A stretch of DNA of 64,000 bases from DASQEH01 sp038237745 (GTDB lineage: Bacteria; Actinomycetota; Actinomycetes; Propionibacteriales; Nocardioidaceae), in the NCBI GenBank assembly GCA_038237745.1, contig JBBRYJ010000012.1:1-64000 (forward strand), given 5' to 3'. Made by a program: the position numbers and the translations under genes. Positions within the stretch are counted from its first letter, which is position 1, and each line of letters starts with the position of its first letter. The notes beneath the pieces are model-generated. The model was not told the origin of the DNA. It searched no databases and worked only from the letters and a program-made list of their open reading frames with translations. This document shows, piece by piece, positions 9,182-17,536 of the stretch.

Positions 9182-9254
9182 CTCCCGCGATTGGACTCGA
9201 ACCAATAACCTGCCGGTTAACAGCCGGCTGCTCTGCCAATTGAGCTACGCGGGA
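9182..9254 (-). tRNA. tRNA-Asn (anticodon GTT)
   Basis: Read on the minus strand, a 73-nt cloverleaf: 7-bp acceptor stem TCCCGCG/CGCGGGA with discriminator G, D-arm GCTCAATTGGCAGAGC, anticodon stem GCCGG/CCGGC with loop CTGTTAA (anticodon GTT), and T-arm ATTGGTTCGAGTCCAAT. The 3' CCA is not encoded. All stems pair fully. G as discriminator is usual for tRNA-Asn. Confidence 0.97.
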
Positions 9255-9306
9255 TCATGCCCGGTTCAGGGCAGCCTGGATAGGTTAGCAATACGTCGCA
9301 GGGCCG

Positions 9307-9840
9307 TCACAGGCCAGCCAGCTCCGCCTCGGCCTGCGACAGCGTCCGCGCCGCCACGGTCTGCACCTCCGGGTCGTCCGGGTCGAGACCCTCGGCGAGC
9401 AGGTAGGACCACGTGACCTGACCGTCGCTCGACGGGGACCGCCTGCCGATCACGCTCAGCCCTCGCCGCCCGTGAACCGCGGCGAACATGTTGATCACGA
9501 CGCTCTTGGTGACGCGTTCGCGAAGCAGCTCGAGCAGCTGCCCGGGCTGCACGACGGCAAGCTGCGTGCGCGCCTCGTCCTCCCCCAGACCGGCTACCTC
9601 GACGATCACCAGCTCGGAGCTCTCGCTGTGCCAGTGTGCACGCTCGATCCGCTCCCACCCGATCCTGCGCACGGTCTCACCGTGCACCAGATGAAGTGCG
9701 CTGCCGGTGCCGACGTACCACTGCTCGTCAGGCCCGAGCGCCCACGCCAGCGGCCTCTCGCCTGCGTCCAGGTCGACCCGGGAAGCGACCTTCGAGGGCA
9801 GGACGAGGCGACCCTGGCGCAAGGGGACACGAACCGTCAC
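9307..9840 (-). CDS. Conserved actinobacterial hypothetical protein downstream of dnaG
   Basis: 177 residues. The family is known to me only as a conserved protein next to dnaG in actinobacteria; no enzyme motif is visible. Features: an N-terminal beta-rich region (RLVLPSKVASRVDLDAGERP, WALGPDEQWYVGTGSALHLV), a central WERIERAHWHSES stretch resembling the PH-like or DUF-type beta-sandwich of such proteins, and a helical C-terminus. No signal peptide or membrane segment. GTG 9840 overlaps the dnaG stop as GTGA, so it is probably translated in coupling with dnaG. Confidence 0.7.
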   Translation of the reverse strand: MTVRVPLRQGRLVLPSKVASRVDLDAGERPLAWALGPDEQWYVGTGSALHLVHGETVRRIGWERIERAHWHSESSELVIVEVAGLGEDEARTQLAVVQPGQLLELLRERVTKSVVINMFAAVHGRRGLSVIGRRSPSSDGQVTWSYLLAEGLDPDDPEVQTVAARTLSQAEAELAGL

Positions 9841-11705
9841 AGCTGCCGACCGATCGCCGACTCACGGAGCGACCGGCGATGGCTCTCCAGGGCGACGAGC
9901 TCACCGAACATCCGGTTGTAGTCGACAGCCTCGGTGACAGGGTTCATCCGCTGGAGCTTCGACTTCACCGTGCCGATCCGTCGTAGCGCACTAAGCTCAC
10001 GCAGCCGAACGACGTACGACGCCGCGACGTCGCGATCGGGGGGGTCCGTCAGGTGCAACGGCTCGACGGACAGTGCCGACACCAGATGCCTCACGGGCGC
10101 CGCGGTCAGCGACTCGAGCAGGTTGTCAGGGCCGTGCTCGGCGGGGCCACCGGACAGCACCATCTGCTCGAAAAGCTGTCGGTAGTAGGGATGCGTGAAG
10201 TCGTCGGCGACGAGATCCGCCCATGCCACCTCGAGCGTGTCAGGGTGCTGCAGCGCAAGTTTGAGCACGTCGCGCTCGATCGAGAAGCGACGCTCCCCGG
10301 GGTCGGGGATGTCTCGGTCCACCTGCTGCCCCACCCCCACGCCTGTCCGAGCCGCCGCTCGCGATTCGCGGCTGCGGCCGGCGGCACGCCGTACCTCGGC
10401 TCTCACGGTCTCGATGTCGACGCCTACCATCCCGGCCAGCTCTCGGGCGAAGGCGTCCACCTTCGACTTGTCGCGGATGCTCGCGACGAGCCGGGCAGCG
10501 TCTCGGACCGCGTCGACGCGGCTGTCAGCGCGGTCGAGGTCGAACCGGGCCACGACGTTGCCCAGCACGAACCGGTAGAGCGGCACCCGCCGCGCGACAA
10601 GCTCCCGGACGGCTGCGCCTCCGTCGGCGACCCGCAACTCACAGGGGTCACGGCCTCCCGGCTCGATCGCCACGTAGGTCTGGCCCACGAACTGCTGGTC
10701 GCCCTCGAATGCCTTCAGCGCCGCCCGCTGGCCCGCCTCGTCGCCGTCGAACGTGAAGATGACCTCGCCCCGGAACTCGTCGTGGTCGAGCAGCAGGCGT
10801 CGCAGTATCCGCGTGTGGTCCTCGCCGAAGGCGGTGCCACATGTCGCGACCGCTGTCTTGACCCCGGCGAGGTGGCACGCCATCACGTCGGTGTATCCCT
10901 CCACCACGACAGCCTGCGAGCTGCGGGCGATGTCCTTGCGAGCCAGGTCGACGCCGTACAGCAGCTGGCTCTTCTTGTAGATCGGTGTCTCGGCCGTGTT
11001 GAGGTACTTCGCCTCGACCCGGTCATCGTCGAAGAGCCGCCGGGCGCCGAAGCCGACAACGTCACCGGACAGCTCACGGATCGGCCACAGGAGCCGGCCG
11101 CGGAAGCGGTCGTAGACACCGCGGTCGCCGCGAGCGACCAGACCGGCGGTGACGAGCTCGTCGTCTGTGAAGCCCTTCTGCCGCAGGTGCGCGGCGAGCG
11201 CCTCACCGCCGCGGGGCGCGAACCCGATCCCGAAGAGGTCGGCCGCGTCCTTGTCGAAGGCTCGCTCGTCCAGGAACATGCGGCCGGGCAGAGCGTCCGG
11301 CGTCGAGAGCTGTCCGACATAGAACTCGGCAGCGAGCCTATGCGCCTCGACGAGCCTGCTGCGTTGGCCGGGGTCCCTCCGTGGACTGGTCGAACGGTCG
11401 TCGACATACCTCAGCTCGACGCCGTACTGGCCCGCGAGTCGCTCGACGGCCTCCGTGAAGCCGAGGCTGTCGATCTTCTGCACGAAGGAGATGACGTCGC
11501 CGCCTTCCTGGCAGCCGAAGCAGTGGAAGAAGCCGCGCGCCGGGGTGACGTTGAACGACGGGCTCTTCTCGTCATGGAAGGGACACAATCCCTTCAGGGA
11601 GCCGGCGCCAGCGCTGCGCAACGTCACGTGCGTGGAGACGACGTCGTCGATGCGGGCCGCTTCGCGGACCAGCGCGATGTCCTCGTCTCGGATGCGCCCG
11701 GCCAC
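9837..11705 (-). CDS. dnaG: DNA primase
   Basis: 622 residues, normal length. CHC2 zinc-binding domain with Cys41, His44, Cys62 and Cys65 (CPFHDEKSP and FHCFGCQ). The catalytic core has the TOPRIM motifs VVVEGYTDVMA and FTFDGDEAGQ. The C-terminal region (from about 430) is the DnaB-helicase-binding domain. It synthesises RNA primers on the lagging strand at the replication fork. Start is GTG 11705. It lies 9 nt downstream of dgt and overlaps the following hypothetical gene, forming a dgt-dnaG-hypothetical unit. Confidence 0.98.
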   Translation of the reverse strand: MAGRIRDEDIALVREAARIDDVVSTHVTLRSAGAGSLKGLCPFHDEKSPSFNVTPARGFFHCFGCQEGGDVISFVQKIDSLGFTEAVERLAGQYGVELRYVDDRSTSPRRDPGQRSRLVEAHRLAAEFYVGQLSTPDALPGRMFLDERAFDKDAADLFGIGFAPRGGEALAAHLRQKGFTDDELVTAGLVARGDRGVYDRFRGRLLWPIRELSGDVVGFGARRLFDDDRVEAKYLNTAETPIYKKSQLLYGVDLARKDIARSSQAVVVEGYTDVMACHLAGVKTAVATCGTAFGEDHTRILRRLLLDHDEFRGEVIFTFDGDEAGQRAALKAFEGDQQFVGQTYVAIEPGGRDPCELRVADGGAAVRELVARRVPLYRFVLGNVVARFDLDRADSRVDAVRDAARLVASIRDKSKVDAFARELAGMVGVDIETVRAEVRRAAGRSRESRAAARTGVGVGQQVDRDIPDPGERRFSIERDVLKLALQHPDTLEVAWADLVADDFTHPYYRQLFEQMVLSGGPAEHGPDNLLESLTAAPVRHLVSALSVEPLHLTDPPDRDVAASYVVRLRELSALRRIGTVKSKLQRMNPVTEAVDYNRMFGELVALESHRRSLRESAIGRQL

Positions 11706-11714
11706 TCAGCGAGT

Positions 11715-12998
11715 CTACGCAGTCCGCACGAGCGCCCGGTGCTTCTGCACAGCCGACGGATCGGTGAGCGAAGCCACCTGGTCGATGACCACACGCAGCC
11801 TCGCCGCGTCATCCGTAGCCACGTTGTAGTCTCCTCGGAAAGCGGGCTCGAGTGACTGCGGCCCGGCCGCTGCGAGCGCGTCGACGAGCTCGACCAGGAG
11901 CTCTCGCTGTCGGGCGTGAGCGGCCACGCGCTCCTCTGCCTTCATGACCAGGTGGGCTGCGATTCCCTTGAGGACGACGATCTCGGCTCTGACGTGTTCA
12001 GGGACGGGGAGATCGGCGGCATACCGCACCAGCATGCGGGGCAGTCCCAGCCTGGTCACCTCCTCCTGCACCGCGACGCAGAAGCGGTTGATGAGCAGAC
12101 TTGTCAGGTTCTTCAGCCCGGCCTGATGCGCCCGGGAGCCTTCGTACGGCGTGTCGGGCCAGGCTCTCCCGGCGGAGAGCCGAGAGTACGCCGCCTCCAG
12201 GTCGCCGGAGGGGAGGGCCGGTGCGTACCACTCACGCGCTGTCTCCCACACGTCTTCACGCAGCCCGGCATCGGTGAGGTCGGAGGGGCGCACCCGACCC
12301 GCGACGATGGCGTCCTCGACGTCGTGCACGCTGTAGGCGACGTCGTCGGCGAAGTCCATGATCTGCGCTTCGATGCAGGTGGCCCTCGGCAGGGCACCGG
12401 TGCGCATCCAGTCGAAGACCGGCCGGTCGTCGTCGTATACACCGAACTTGCGCACCGCCCGCGGCAGCCCGTCGCCGTGCCGGCCGCGTGTGGGCGGAGC
12501 GTCGTGCACACTCCACGGGTACTTCGTGGCCGCGTCGAGCACGGCCCGGGTCAGGTTGAGCCCGGCGCTGCTGCCGTCCGGGGCGATCGTCTTGGCTTCG
12601 AGACGGGTGAGCAGCCTCAGCGTCTGGGCGTTGCCCTCGAAGCCGCCGATGCCCTCGGCCGCCTGGTTCAGCGCGGTCTCGCCGTTGTGGCCGAACGGCG
12701 GGTGGCCGAGGTCGTGCGCCAGACAGGCGGCCTCCACGACATTGGGGTCGCACCCCAGGGAGAACGCCAGGTCACGACCGACTTGTGCGACCTCGAGAGT
12801 GTGCGTCAGCCGGTTGCGGGTGAAGTCGCTGCTCGCCGGGCCGACCACTTGAGTCTTGGCTGCGAGGCGGCGTAACGAGGCGGAGTGGACGATCCTGGCC
12901 CGGTCGCGTTCGAAGGTCGACCGCCCGGAGCCGCTCGGCTCGACGACATACCGATCGACGTCTGCGGCGGCGTAGCCGACCGCCGGAGTCTCCATCAC
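11715..12998 (-). CDS. dgt: Deoxyguanosinetriphosphate triphosphohydrolase (dGTPase)
   Basis: 427 residues. HD-domain signatures are RLTHTLEVAQVGRDLA (first His), CLAHDLGHPPFGHNGE (HD and second His) and MDFADDVAYSVHDVEDA (third Asp), the set that defines dGTPase-type HD phosphohydrolases. It hydrolyses dNTPs (dGTP by family) to deoxynucleoside and triphosphate, controlling dNTP pools. Length and domain order are normal. Placed directly before dnaG, as commonly seen in actinobacteria. The C-terminal segment (RVVIDQVASLTDPSAVQKHR) is the usual dGTPase end. Confidence 0.95.
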   Translation of the reverse strand: MMETPAVGYAAADVDRYVVEPSGSGRSTFERDRARIVHSASLRRLAAKTQVVGPASSDFTRNRLTHTLEVAQVGRDLAFSLGCDPNVVEAACLAHDLGHPPFGHNGETALNQAAEGIGGFEGNAQTLRLLTRLEAKTIAPDGSSAGLNLTRAVLDAATKYPWSVHDAPPTRGRHGDGLPRAVRKFGVYDDDRPVFDWMRTGALPRATCIEAQIMDFADDVAYSVHDVEDAIVAGRVRPSDLTDAGLREDVWETAREWYAPALPSGDLEAAYSRLSAGRAWPDTPYEGSRAHQAGLKNLTSLLINRFCVAVQEEVTRLGLPRMLVRYAADLPVPEHVRAEIVVLKGIAAHLVMKAEERVAAHARQRELLVELVDALAAAGPQSLEPAFRGDYNVATDDAARLRVVIDQVASLTDPSAVQKHRALVRTA

Positions 12999-13188
12999 AG
13001 CCGACCTTAGCCGAGTACTTCCGCCAGATCAGGGTGCCACGTCCGTCGACGACAAGCCCGGAAACCAGGGCCCGCACGGCAAACGTCGACACACCCGCAT
13101 TGACTGCCCGGGTCGGACGAGGCCTTGTCGGTCGCCATCTCGACGCCACGACCGTCGACCGCCGCCCCCAGATGCCGCAAATAGCAGG

Positions 13189-13323
13189 TCAGCGCTTCTT
13201 GGTGACGGCGACGATCTCGTTATGAGCCTGGGCGCCGGACTTCTGCTTCTTCTCGGCGCGCTTCTCCTTCAGCGACTTGCCTGACTTCTTCGTCATCGAC
13301 TTGCGCGGCGACTTGTCCGACAT
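13189..13323 (-). CDS. Small Lys-rich conserved protein
   Basis: 44 residues from ATG 13323, with AAGGAG 7 nt upstream. About a third of residues are Lys or Arg (MSDKSPRKSMTKKSGKSLKE, then KRAEKKQKSG and a short hydrophobic stretch NEIVAVTK). I recall near-identical small basic proteins in many actinobacteria, but no function is assigned. The strong charge suggests nucleic-acid or ribosome association, which is inference only. It stands between dus and dgt on the same strand with gaps of over 100 nt on both sides, so it may have its own promoter. Confidence 0.7.
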   Translation of the reverse strand: MSDKSPRKSMTKKSGKSLKEKRAEKKQKSGAQAHNEIVAVTKKR

Positions 13324-13443
13324 TGGGTGCTCCTTCGTCGTGGGCTCTGACCGGCCCCGTGTCGACGACACTACGCCCTGCCTGACAGTTGGCCCGGTAG
13401 CAGGCCAAGGCGTAACAGCGAGGGGTCGACGCTGGTGTTTTGA

Positions 13444-14664
13444 TCAGCCGCCCGAGATGCCGAGCTCGGCATCGGCACTGACGCTCACGTCGTCCCGGCG
13501 GGCCAGCCAGCCGTCGGGCAGCGCGACGCGACGAGGGTTGCCTTGACGGCCGCGGGGGGTGCCGAGCTCGGCCACTGGAAAGGCCTCGTCGGGGTCGAGC
13601 CGCGTCAGCAGCGCGTCGAGGCCGGCCAGGGTCTCGACGAGTCCGAGCGAGCGACGGAGCTCGCCGCCCGCGCTGAACCCCTTGAGGTACCAGGCAATGT
13701 GCTTGCGGAACTCCTTGCAGCCGCGCTCCTCGCCCATGTACTGCACAAGCAGCTCCGCATGACGGCGCATCATGGCGGCCACCTCACCGAGCTTCGGCCG
13801 CGCCAGCTCCGCGCTAGGGACATCTCCGCCCTGTCGAAGGAGCATCGTCGCCGTTTCGAGGGGGAACTCTCGCCCTTTCGCGGGAGGGGTGTGGTGGATG
13901 GGAGGGGTGGGGTGGGCCGGGGTCGGGGTGAGGGCTGCCGCGAGGTCGCGGAAGAGCCAAGGACGCCCGAGGCATCCCCGCCCGACCACGACTCCGTCGC
14001 AGCCCGTCGAGTCCATCATTCGTACGGCGTCGGAGGCCTCCCAGATGTCCCCGTTGCCGAGCACCGGGATGTCGACGTGCTCGACCAGCTCGGCGATGGC
14101 CGACCAGTCGGCGTGCCCCGAATAGTGCTGGGACGCCGTCCGGGCATGGAGCGCGATCGCGGCGCAGCCTGCCTCCTGTGCGACGCGACCCGCGTCGAGA
14201 TATGTCAGGTGGCCCTCGTCGATGCCCGTGCGGGTCTTCATCGTGACCGGCACGCCGTACGGTGACGCGGCGGCCACCGTCGCCTCGAGGATGGCCGACA
14301 GCAGCCGCGTCTTCCAGGGAAGCGCGGCCCCGCCGCCCTTCCGCGTCACCTTTGGAACGGGGCACCCGAAGTTGAGGTCGATGTGCGCGACGCCGTGGTC
14401 GGCGCACAAGATCTCGGCAGCCCGCCCCATCGTCGCCGGGTCGACTCCGTAGAGCTGCACCGAGCGAACCGTCTCGCCTGGGTCGAAGACCAGCATCGAC
14501 AGGGTCCTCTCGTCACGCTCGACGAGCCCTCGGCTGGTGACCATCTCGCAGACGTAGAGCCCGGCGCCCTGCTCGCGACACAGCGAGCGGAAGGCCGCGT
14601 TCGTCACGCCCGCCATCGGGGCGAGTACGACAGGGGGCTCGACGTCCAGCGTGCCCAGCTTCAC
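13444..14664 (-). CDS. dus: tRNA-dihydrouridine synthase (DusB type) with a repeat-derived insertion
   Basis: 406 residues from GTG 14664 (GGAGGG 5 nt upstream; GTGA overlap with the upstream lipoprotein stop). TIM-barrel FMN enzyme reducing uridine in tRNA: PVVLAPMAGVTNAAF, FGCPVPKVTRKGGGAA with catalytic Cys101, VTMKTRTG, LHARTASQ and VVVGRGCLGRPWLF with phosphate-binding residues. After the barrel, between LAAAL (to 245) and KLGEVAAMMRRH (from 291), where relatives have about a dozen residues, lie some 45 residues of Pro/Thr/His-rich and unrelated sequence. Residues about 260-282 are encoded by three 22-bp repeat units. The reading frame is intact, so the enzyme may tolerate the loop. Confidence 0.93.
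   Translation of the reverse strand: MKLGTLDVEPPVVLAPMAGVTNAAFRSLCREQGAGLYVCEMVTSRGLVERDERTLSMLVFDPGETVRSVQLYGVDPATMGRAAEILCADHGVAHIDLNFGCPVPKVTRKGGGAALPWKTRLLSAILEATVAAASPYGVPVTMKTRTGIDEGHLTYLDAGRVAQEAGCAAIALHARTASQHYSGHADWSAIAELVEHVDIPVLGNGDIWEASDAVRMMDSTGCDGVVVGRGCLGRPWLFRDLAAALTPTPAHPTPPIHHTPPAKGREFPLETATMLLRQGGDVPSAELARPKLGEVAAMMRRHAELLVQYMGEERGCKEFRKHIAWYLKGFSAGGELRRSLGLVETLAGLDALLTRLDPDEAFPVAELGTPRGRQGNPRRVALPDGWLARRDDVSVSADAELGISGG
13821..13940 (+). repeat. Three 22-bp repeat units plus G-rich tail, inside dus
   Basis: Units at 13821-13842, 13843-13864 and 13865-13886 follow each other in exact 22-bp phase and share the core CGCCctTTCGanGGgG. They are followed at 13881-13930 by a G-rich run (GGGAGGGG, GGGAGGGGTGGGGTGGG) able to form a G-quadruplex on the plus strand. 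The same unit plus tail occurs between genes elsewhere in the window. The dus frame reads through it on the other strand without a stop. Confidence 0.75.
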
Positions 14665-15296
14665 GGCACCCTCCAGCCGATCGGCTCCGAGGTAACCGTA
14701 CCCCGCCACTGGACCGCCGAAATCCTGCCGTGTCTCGGCGCGAGCATCACCAGGCACACGTGCGCCTTCGACCCACGTGTGAACCTGTCCGGAAGAGGTT
14801 GGTAGTTACAACGGTCGAACGACGAGGCAAACCTGACCGGGGGTACGACCAGCTGGGCCGACGCCTTCCCGTACAGGGTGAGCAGCTGCCGGGACAGGTC
14901 ACCGTTGCCGATGTTGGCCACGTCGACCGACACGTAGTAAACGGTCGACGCCTTGGCGGCCCGGTCGAGAGTGAACTGCTTCAGGTCACTCGCCGCCCCG
15001 CGCCTGGCAGCGGTCACGGTGAGAGCGACGAGTGACCCATGCGCCTTGTCCGCCCGCCACCGGACCACCGCCTTGTCACCGAATCGCAGGGTCGTGCCCG
15101 GCAGGGTTGTGCCGTTCGGCGACAGCGTGTTCGACGTGTCGTCCGCGACGGTCGTCACCTGAGACGTCGACGCCACGCCGCCACTGCACCCGGCCGTCAT
15201 CACGGCGTAGGCCAACAGCGCCGCAACTCCCACCCAGGAGATCTGAGGCGTCTCCCCTGACCCGAGCGCACGAAGGGACGGGCGAGTTCGGGTCAA
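14661..15296 (-). CDS. Secreted lipoprotein of unknown function
   Basis: 211 residues if the start is TTG 15296, which overlaps the glyS stop as TTGA. The N-terminus then has three Arg, a hydrophobic stretch (WVGVAALLAYAVM) and the lipobox TAGC, so it should be exported and lipidated. The mature part resembles small beta-sandwich domains: VVRWRADKAHGSLVALTV, TVYYVSVDVANIGNGDL, and two Cys (CNYQ, HVCL) that may form a disulfide. No family name can be given. A later GTG (WVGV) would lose the charged n-region. The reading frame extends upstream into glyS, but that part has no signal and is a shadow. It ends in a GTGA overlap with dus. Confidence 0.7.
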   Translation of the reverse strand: MTRTRPSLRALGSGETPQISWVGVAALLAYAVMTAGCSGGVASTSQVTTVADDTSNTLSPNGTTLPGTTLRFGDKAVVRWRADKAHGSLVALTVTAARRGAASDLKQFTLDRAAKASTVYYVSVDVANIGNGDLSRQLLTLYGKASAQLVVPPVRFASSFDRCNYQPLPDRFTRGSKAHVCLVMLAPRHGRISAVQWRGTVTSEPIGWRVP

Positions 15297-16681
15297 CAGC
15301 CCAGCAACCGCTCCGCGAAGTAGGCCTGGATCTGGTCGAGCCCGATCCGCTCCTGTTTCATGGTGTCGCGCTCTCGCACAGTTGCGGCGTTGTCGTCGAG
15401 GCTCTCGAAGTCGACGGTCACGCAGTACGGCGTACCGATCTCGTCCTGACGCCGGTAGCGCCGCCCGATCGCTCCAGCGTCGTCGAAGTCGACGTTCCAC
15501 GACGCGCGAAGGTCGGCCGCGAGCCCTTTCGCCTTGGGTGACAGGTCGGAGTTGCGTGACAGCGGAAGCACCGCGACCTTGACCGGCGCCAACCTCGGGT
15601 CGAGGCGGAGCACCGTGCGCTTGTCGATGCCGCCCTTGGTGTTCGGCGCCTGGTCCTCGGCGTAGGCGTCGACCATGAACGCCATGAGGGAGCGGGTGGC
15701 GCCGGCCGCAGGCTCGATGACGTAAGGGAACCAACGTTCGCCAGTGGCGTGGTCGAAGTACGACAGGTCCTGTCCGGAGTACTCGCTGTGCTGGCGCAGG
15801 TCGTAGTCGGTGCGGTTGGCGATGCCTTCGAGCTCACCCCACTCGGAACCCGCGAAGCCGAAGCGGTACTCGATGTCGACGGTGCGTGAGGAGTAGTGCG
15901 ACCGCTTCTCCGCGGGATGCTCGAAGAGACGGAGGTTGTCGCGGTTGATGCCCAGGCCGACGTACCACTCGGTGCGCAGGTCGATCCAGGTCTGGTGCCA
16001 CTCCTCGTCGGTGCCCGGCTGGACGAAGAACTCCATCTCCATCATCTCGAACTCACGGGTGCGGAAGATGAAGTTGCCCGGCGTGATCTCGTTCCGGAAC
16101 GCCTTGCCCAGCTGTCCGATGCCGAACGGCGGCTTCCTCCGGGCGGAGTTGAGCACGTTGACGAAGTTGAGGAAGATGCCCTGGGCCGTCTCAGGGCGCA
16201 GGTAGTGCAGCCCCGAATCGTCCTCGACGACGCCTAGATACGTCTTGAGCATCCCGTTGAAAGGCCGCGGCTCGGTCCAGGCACCCCGGTTTCCGCAGTG
16301 TGGGCAGGCGATGTCCGACAGCGACACGGAGTCCGGGTCGTCGATGCCCTTCCTGGCCGCCAGTGCCTCTTGGAGGTGGTCGGCGCGGAACCGCTTGTGA
16401 CAGCTCAGGCACTCTGTCAACGGATCCGTGAACGCGGCAAGGTGACCGGAAGCCTCCCAGGTGCGCGTCGGCAGTATCACCGACGAGTCGAGTCCGACGA
16501 CGTCGTCCCGAGACGTCACCATGGAGCGCCACCATTGTCGTTTGATGTTCTCCTTGAGCTCGACTCCCAGGGGTCCGTAGTCCCAGGCCGACTTGGTGCC
16601 TCCGTAGATCTCACCGCAGGGGAAGACGAATCCTCGGCGCTTGCAGAGGCTGACGACATTGTCGATTGTCGAGTTGGACAC
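15293..16681 (-). CDS. glyS: Glycyl-tRNA synthetase (single-chain alpha2 type)
   Basis: 462 residues from GTG 16681 (GGAG about 8 nt upstream; the protein starts MSNSTIDNVVSLCKRRGFVF). Class II aaRS motifs: motif 2 region FRNEITPGNFIFRTREFEMM, LRPETAQGIFLNF and the C-terminal anticodon-binding domain (LAPVKVAVLPL, ...). Cys pairs CLSCHKRF and CPHCGNRG form the zinc-finger-like insertion of this family. It attaches glycine to tRNA-Gly in the cytoplasm. Length is standard for the bacterial alpha2 enzyme. A lipoprotein gene and dus follow with overlapping stops and starts. Confidence 0.96.
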   Translation of the reverse strand: MSNSTIDNVVSLCKRRGFVFPCGEIYGGTKSAWDYGPLGVELKENIKRQWWRSMVTSRDDVVGLDSSVILPTRTWEASGHLAAFTDPLTECLSCHKRFRADHLQEALAARKGIDDPDSVSLSDIACPHCGNRGAWTEPRPFNGMLKTYLGVVEDDSGLHYLRPETAQGIFLNFVNVLNSARRKPPFGIGQLGKAFRNEITPGNFIFRTREFEMMEMEFFVQPGTDEEWHQTWIDLRTEWYVGLGINRDNLRLFEHPAEKRSHYSSRTVDIEYRFGFAGSEWGELEGIANRTDYDLRQHSEYSGQDLSYFDHATGERWFPYVIEPAAGATRSLMAFMVDAYAEDQAPNTKGGIDKRTVLRLDPRLAPVKVAVLPLSRNSDLSPKAKGLAADLRASWNVDFDDAGAIGRRYRRQDEIGTPYCVTVDFESLDDNAATVRERDTMKQERIGLDQIQAYFAERLLGC

Positions 16682-16792
16682 GGGGAATCTCCATCCGGCT
16701 GGCGGTCGGCGGGCTGGTACCCCTGGATCGGGGAAGCAGCCCACACGTTACCGCGTGCCACGAGCGCCGTGACCAGGCTTCCACCGCGGCCC

Positions 16793-17143
16793 TCACGGTC
16801 GCTCACCGGCCCGCCAACCCGGCCCTCCCCGTGACTTCGCCTCATTCGGCTCGGTCGCGCCTTCACCGGAGATCACCTCGTATGCCGACGGCTCGTCGAC
16901 GGCATACGAGAGGAGCGGGACGACATTCATCTTGATGTCGAACGACGACAGCGCGCGGCGGTACGCTCCGACGTTCTCCCACGACGTCGAGAGCATCCAT
17001 AGGGTCGGGTCGTCGAGTGCCCTGCCCACGGTTGCGTCTACGAAACCGGCGCAGGCCGACAGGTCTCGCACGCACGACTCGAGATCGGTCTGGGCCTGGT
17101 CCGCCAGGTCGACGTCATATCGGAAGCGCGAGATCACGAGCAC
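16793..17143 (-). CDS. Antibiotic-biosynthesis-monooxygenase (ABM) domain protein
   Basis: 116 residues from GTG 17143, which has AGGAG 8 nt upstream and begins directly with the first beta strand (MLVISRFRYDVD). GTG 17161 is possible but lacks a ribosome binding site. The single ABM/dimeric alpha-beta-barrel fold is indicated by LESCVRDLSACAGFVDATVG, then LWMLSTSWENVGAYRRALSS. Such proteins are small oxygenases or heme/quinol-handling factors; the substrate is unknown. It diverges from the DUF6703 gene with only about 30 nt between starts. Confidence 0.7.
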   Translation of the reverse strand: MLVISRFRYDVDLADQAQTDLESCVRDLSACAGFVDATVGRALDDPTLWMLSTSWENVGAYRRALSSFDIKMNVVPLLSYAVDEPSAYEVISGEGATEPNEAKSRGGPGWRAGERP

Positions 17144-17164
17144 CGGGCCATTCTCCTGCACGTC

Positions 17165-17170
17165 TAGAGT
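17165..17170 (+). promoter_or_regulatory. Probable -10 box (TAGAGT), leaderless DUF6703 mRNA
   Basis: TAGAGT ends 6 nt before GTG 17177. The box overlaps the palindrome TCTAGA, so it could also serve the divergent ABM gene. Confidence 0.45.
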
Positions 17171-17176
17171 GTCGGA

Positions 17177-17536
17177 GTGTCCAGCCCCAATGCCAAAAGG
17201 TCGGGCAATCCTGCGGCTCGTGCTGCGGCGACAAGCGGCGCGTCATCCCGGCCTCGACCTCGCTCGGGCGCCAACGAGCGCAGCAGGGCAGTTCTGCTTC
17301 GGCTCTCTCGACTTCCGACCCTTGCGATACCGGCGGTAGTGCTGGTGCTCACTCTGGTTGGCCTGGGCGCCCCACTGCCCCTGGCCGTGCCCTCACTCGG
17401 CGTGGTCGGCGTATTCGTCGGCTGGCTCTCCACCCTGTCGTGGCCGGTCCTCGGGACGCGGGGGCGCCTGGTACGGGTCCTGATAGTCACCGTCCTGGTC
17501 TCGGCGGTCCTTGCGAGGGTCGCCGGCTGGCTCTGA
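17177..17536 (+). CDS. DUF6703 family membrane protein
   Basis: 119 residues. The N-terminal 40 residues are basic and disordered (SSPNAKRSGNPAARAAATSG), followed by three predicted membrane segments at about 50-70 (TLAIPAVVLVLTLVGLG), 73-90 (LAVPSLGVVGVFVGWLS) and 100-118 (LVRVLIVTVLVSAVLARVAG). This layout matches the actinobacterial DUF6703 family; function unknown. It is convergent with the large PH-domain gene and its last 144 nt overlap that gene's 3' end. A -10 box 6 nt upstream indicates a leaderless message. Confidence 0.75.
   Translation: MSSPNAKRSGNPAARAAATSGASSRPRPRSGANERSRAVLLRLSRLPTLAIPAVVLVLTLVGLGAPLPLAVPSLGVVGVFVGWLSTLSWPVLGTRGRLVRVLIVTVLVSAVLARVAGWL

Noticed and set aside
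10053..11855. 600-codon plus-strand open frame
   Set aside because: Antisense shadow of dnaG with no recognisable domain.
15297..15734. N-terminal extension of the lipoprotein frame into glyS
   Set aside because: It lies within glyS in another frame and has no signal peptide; TTG 15296 explains the protein better.
16682..16744. Upstream start for GlyRS
   Set aside because: The extra 21 residues are not GlyRS-like and GTG 16681 has a ribosome binding site and the family N-terminus.
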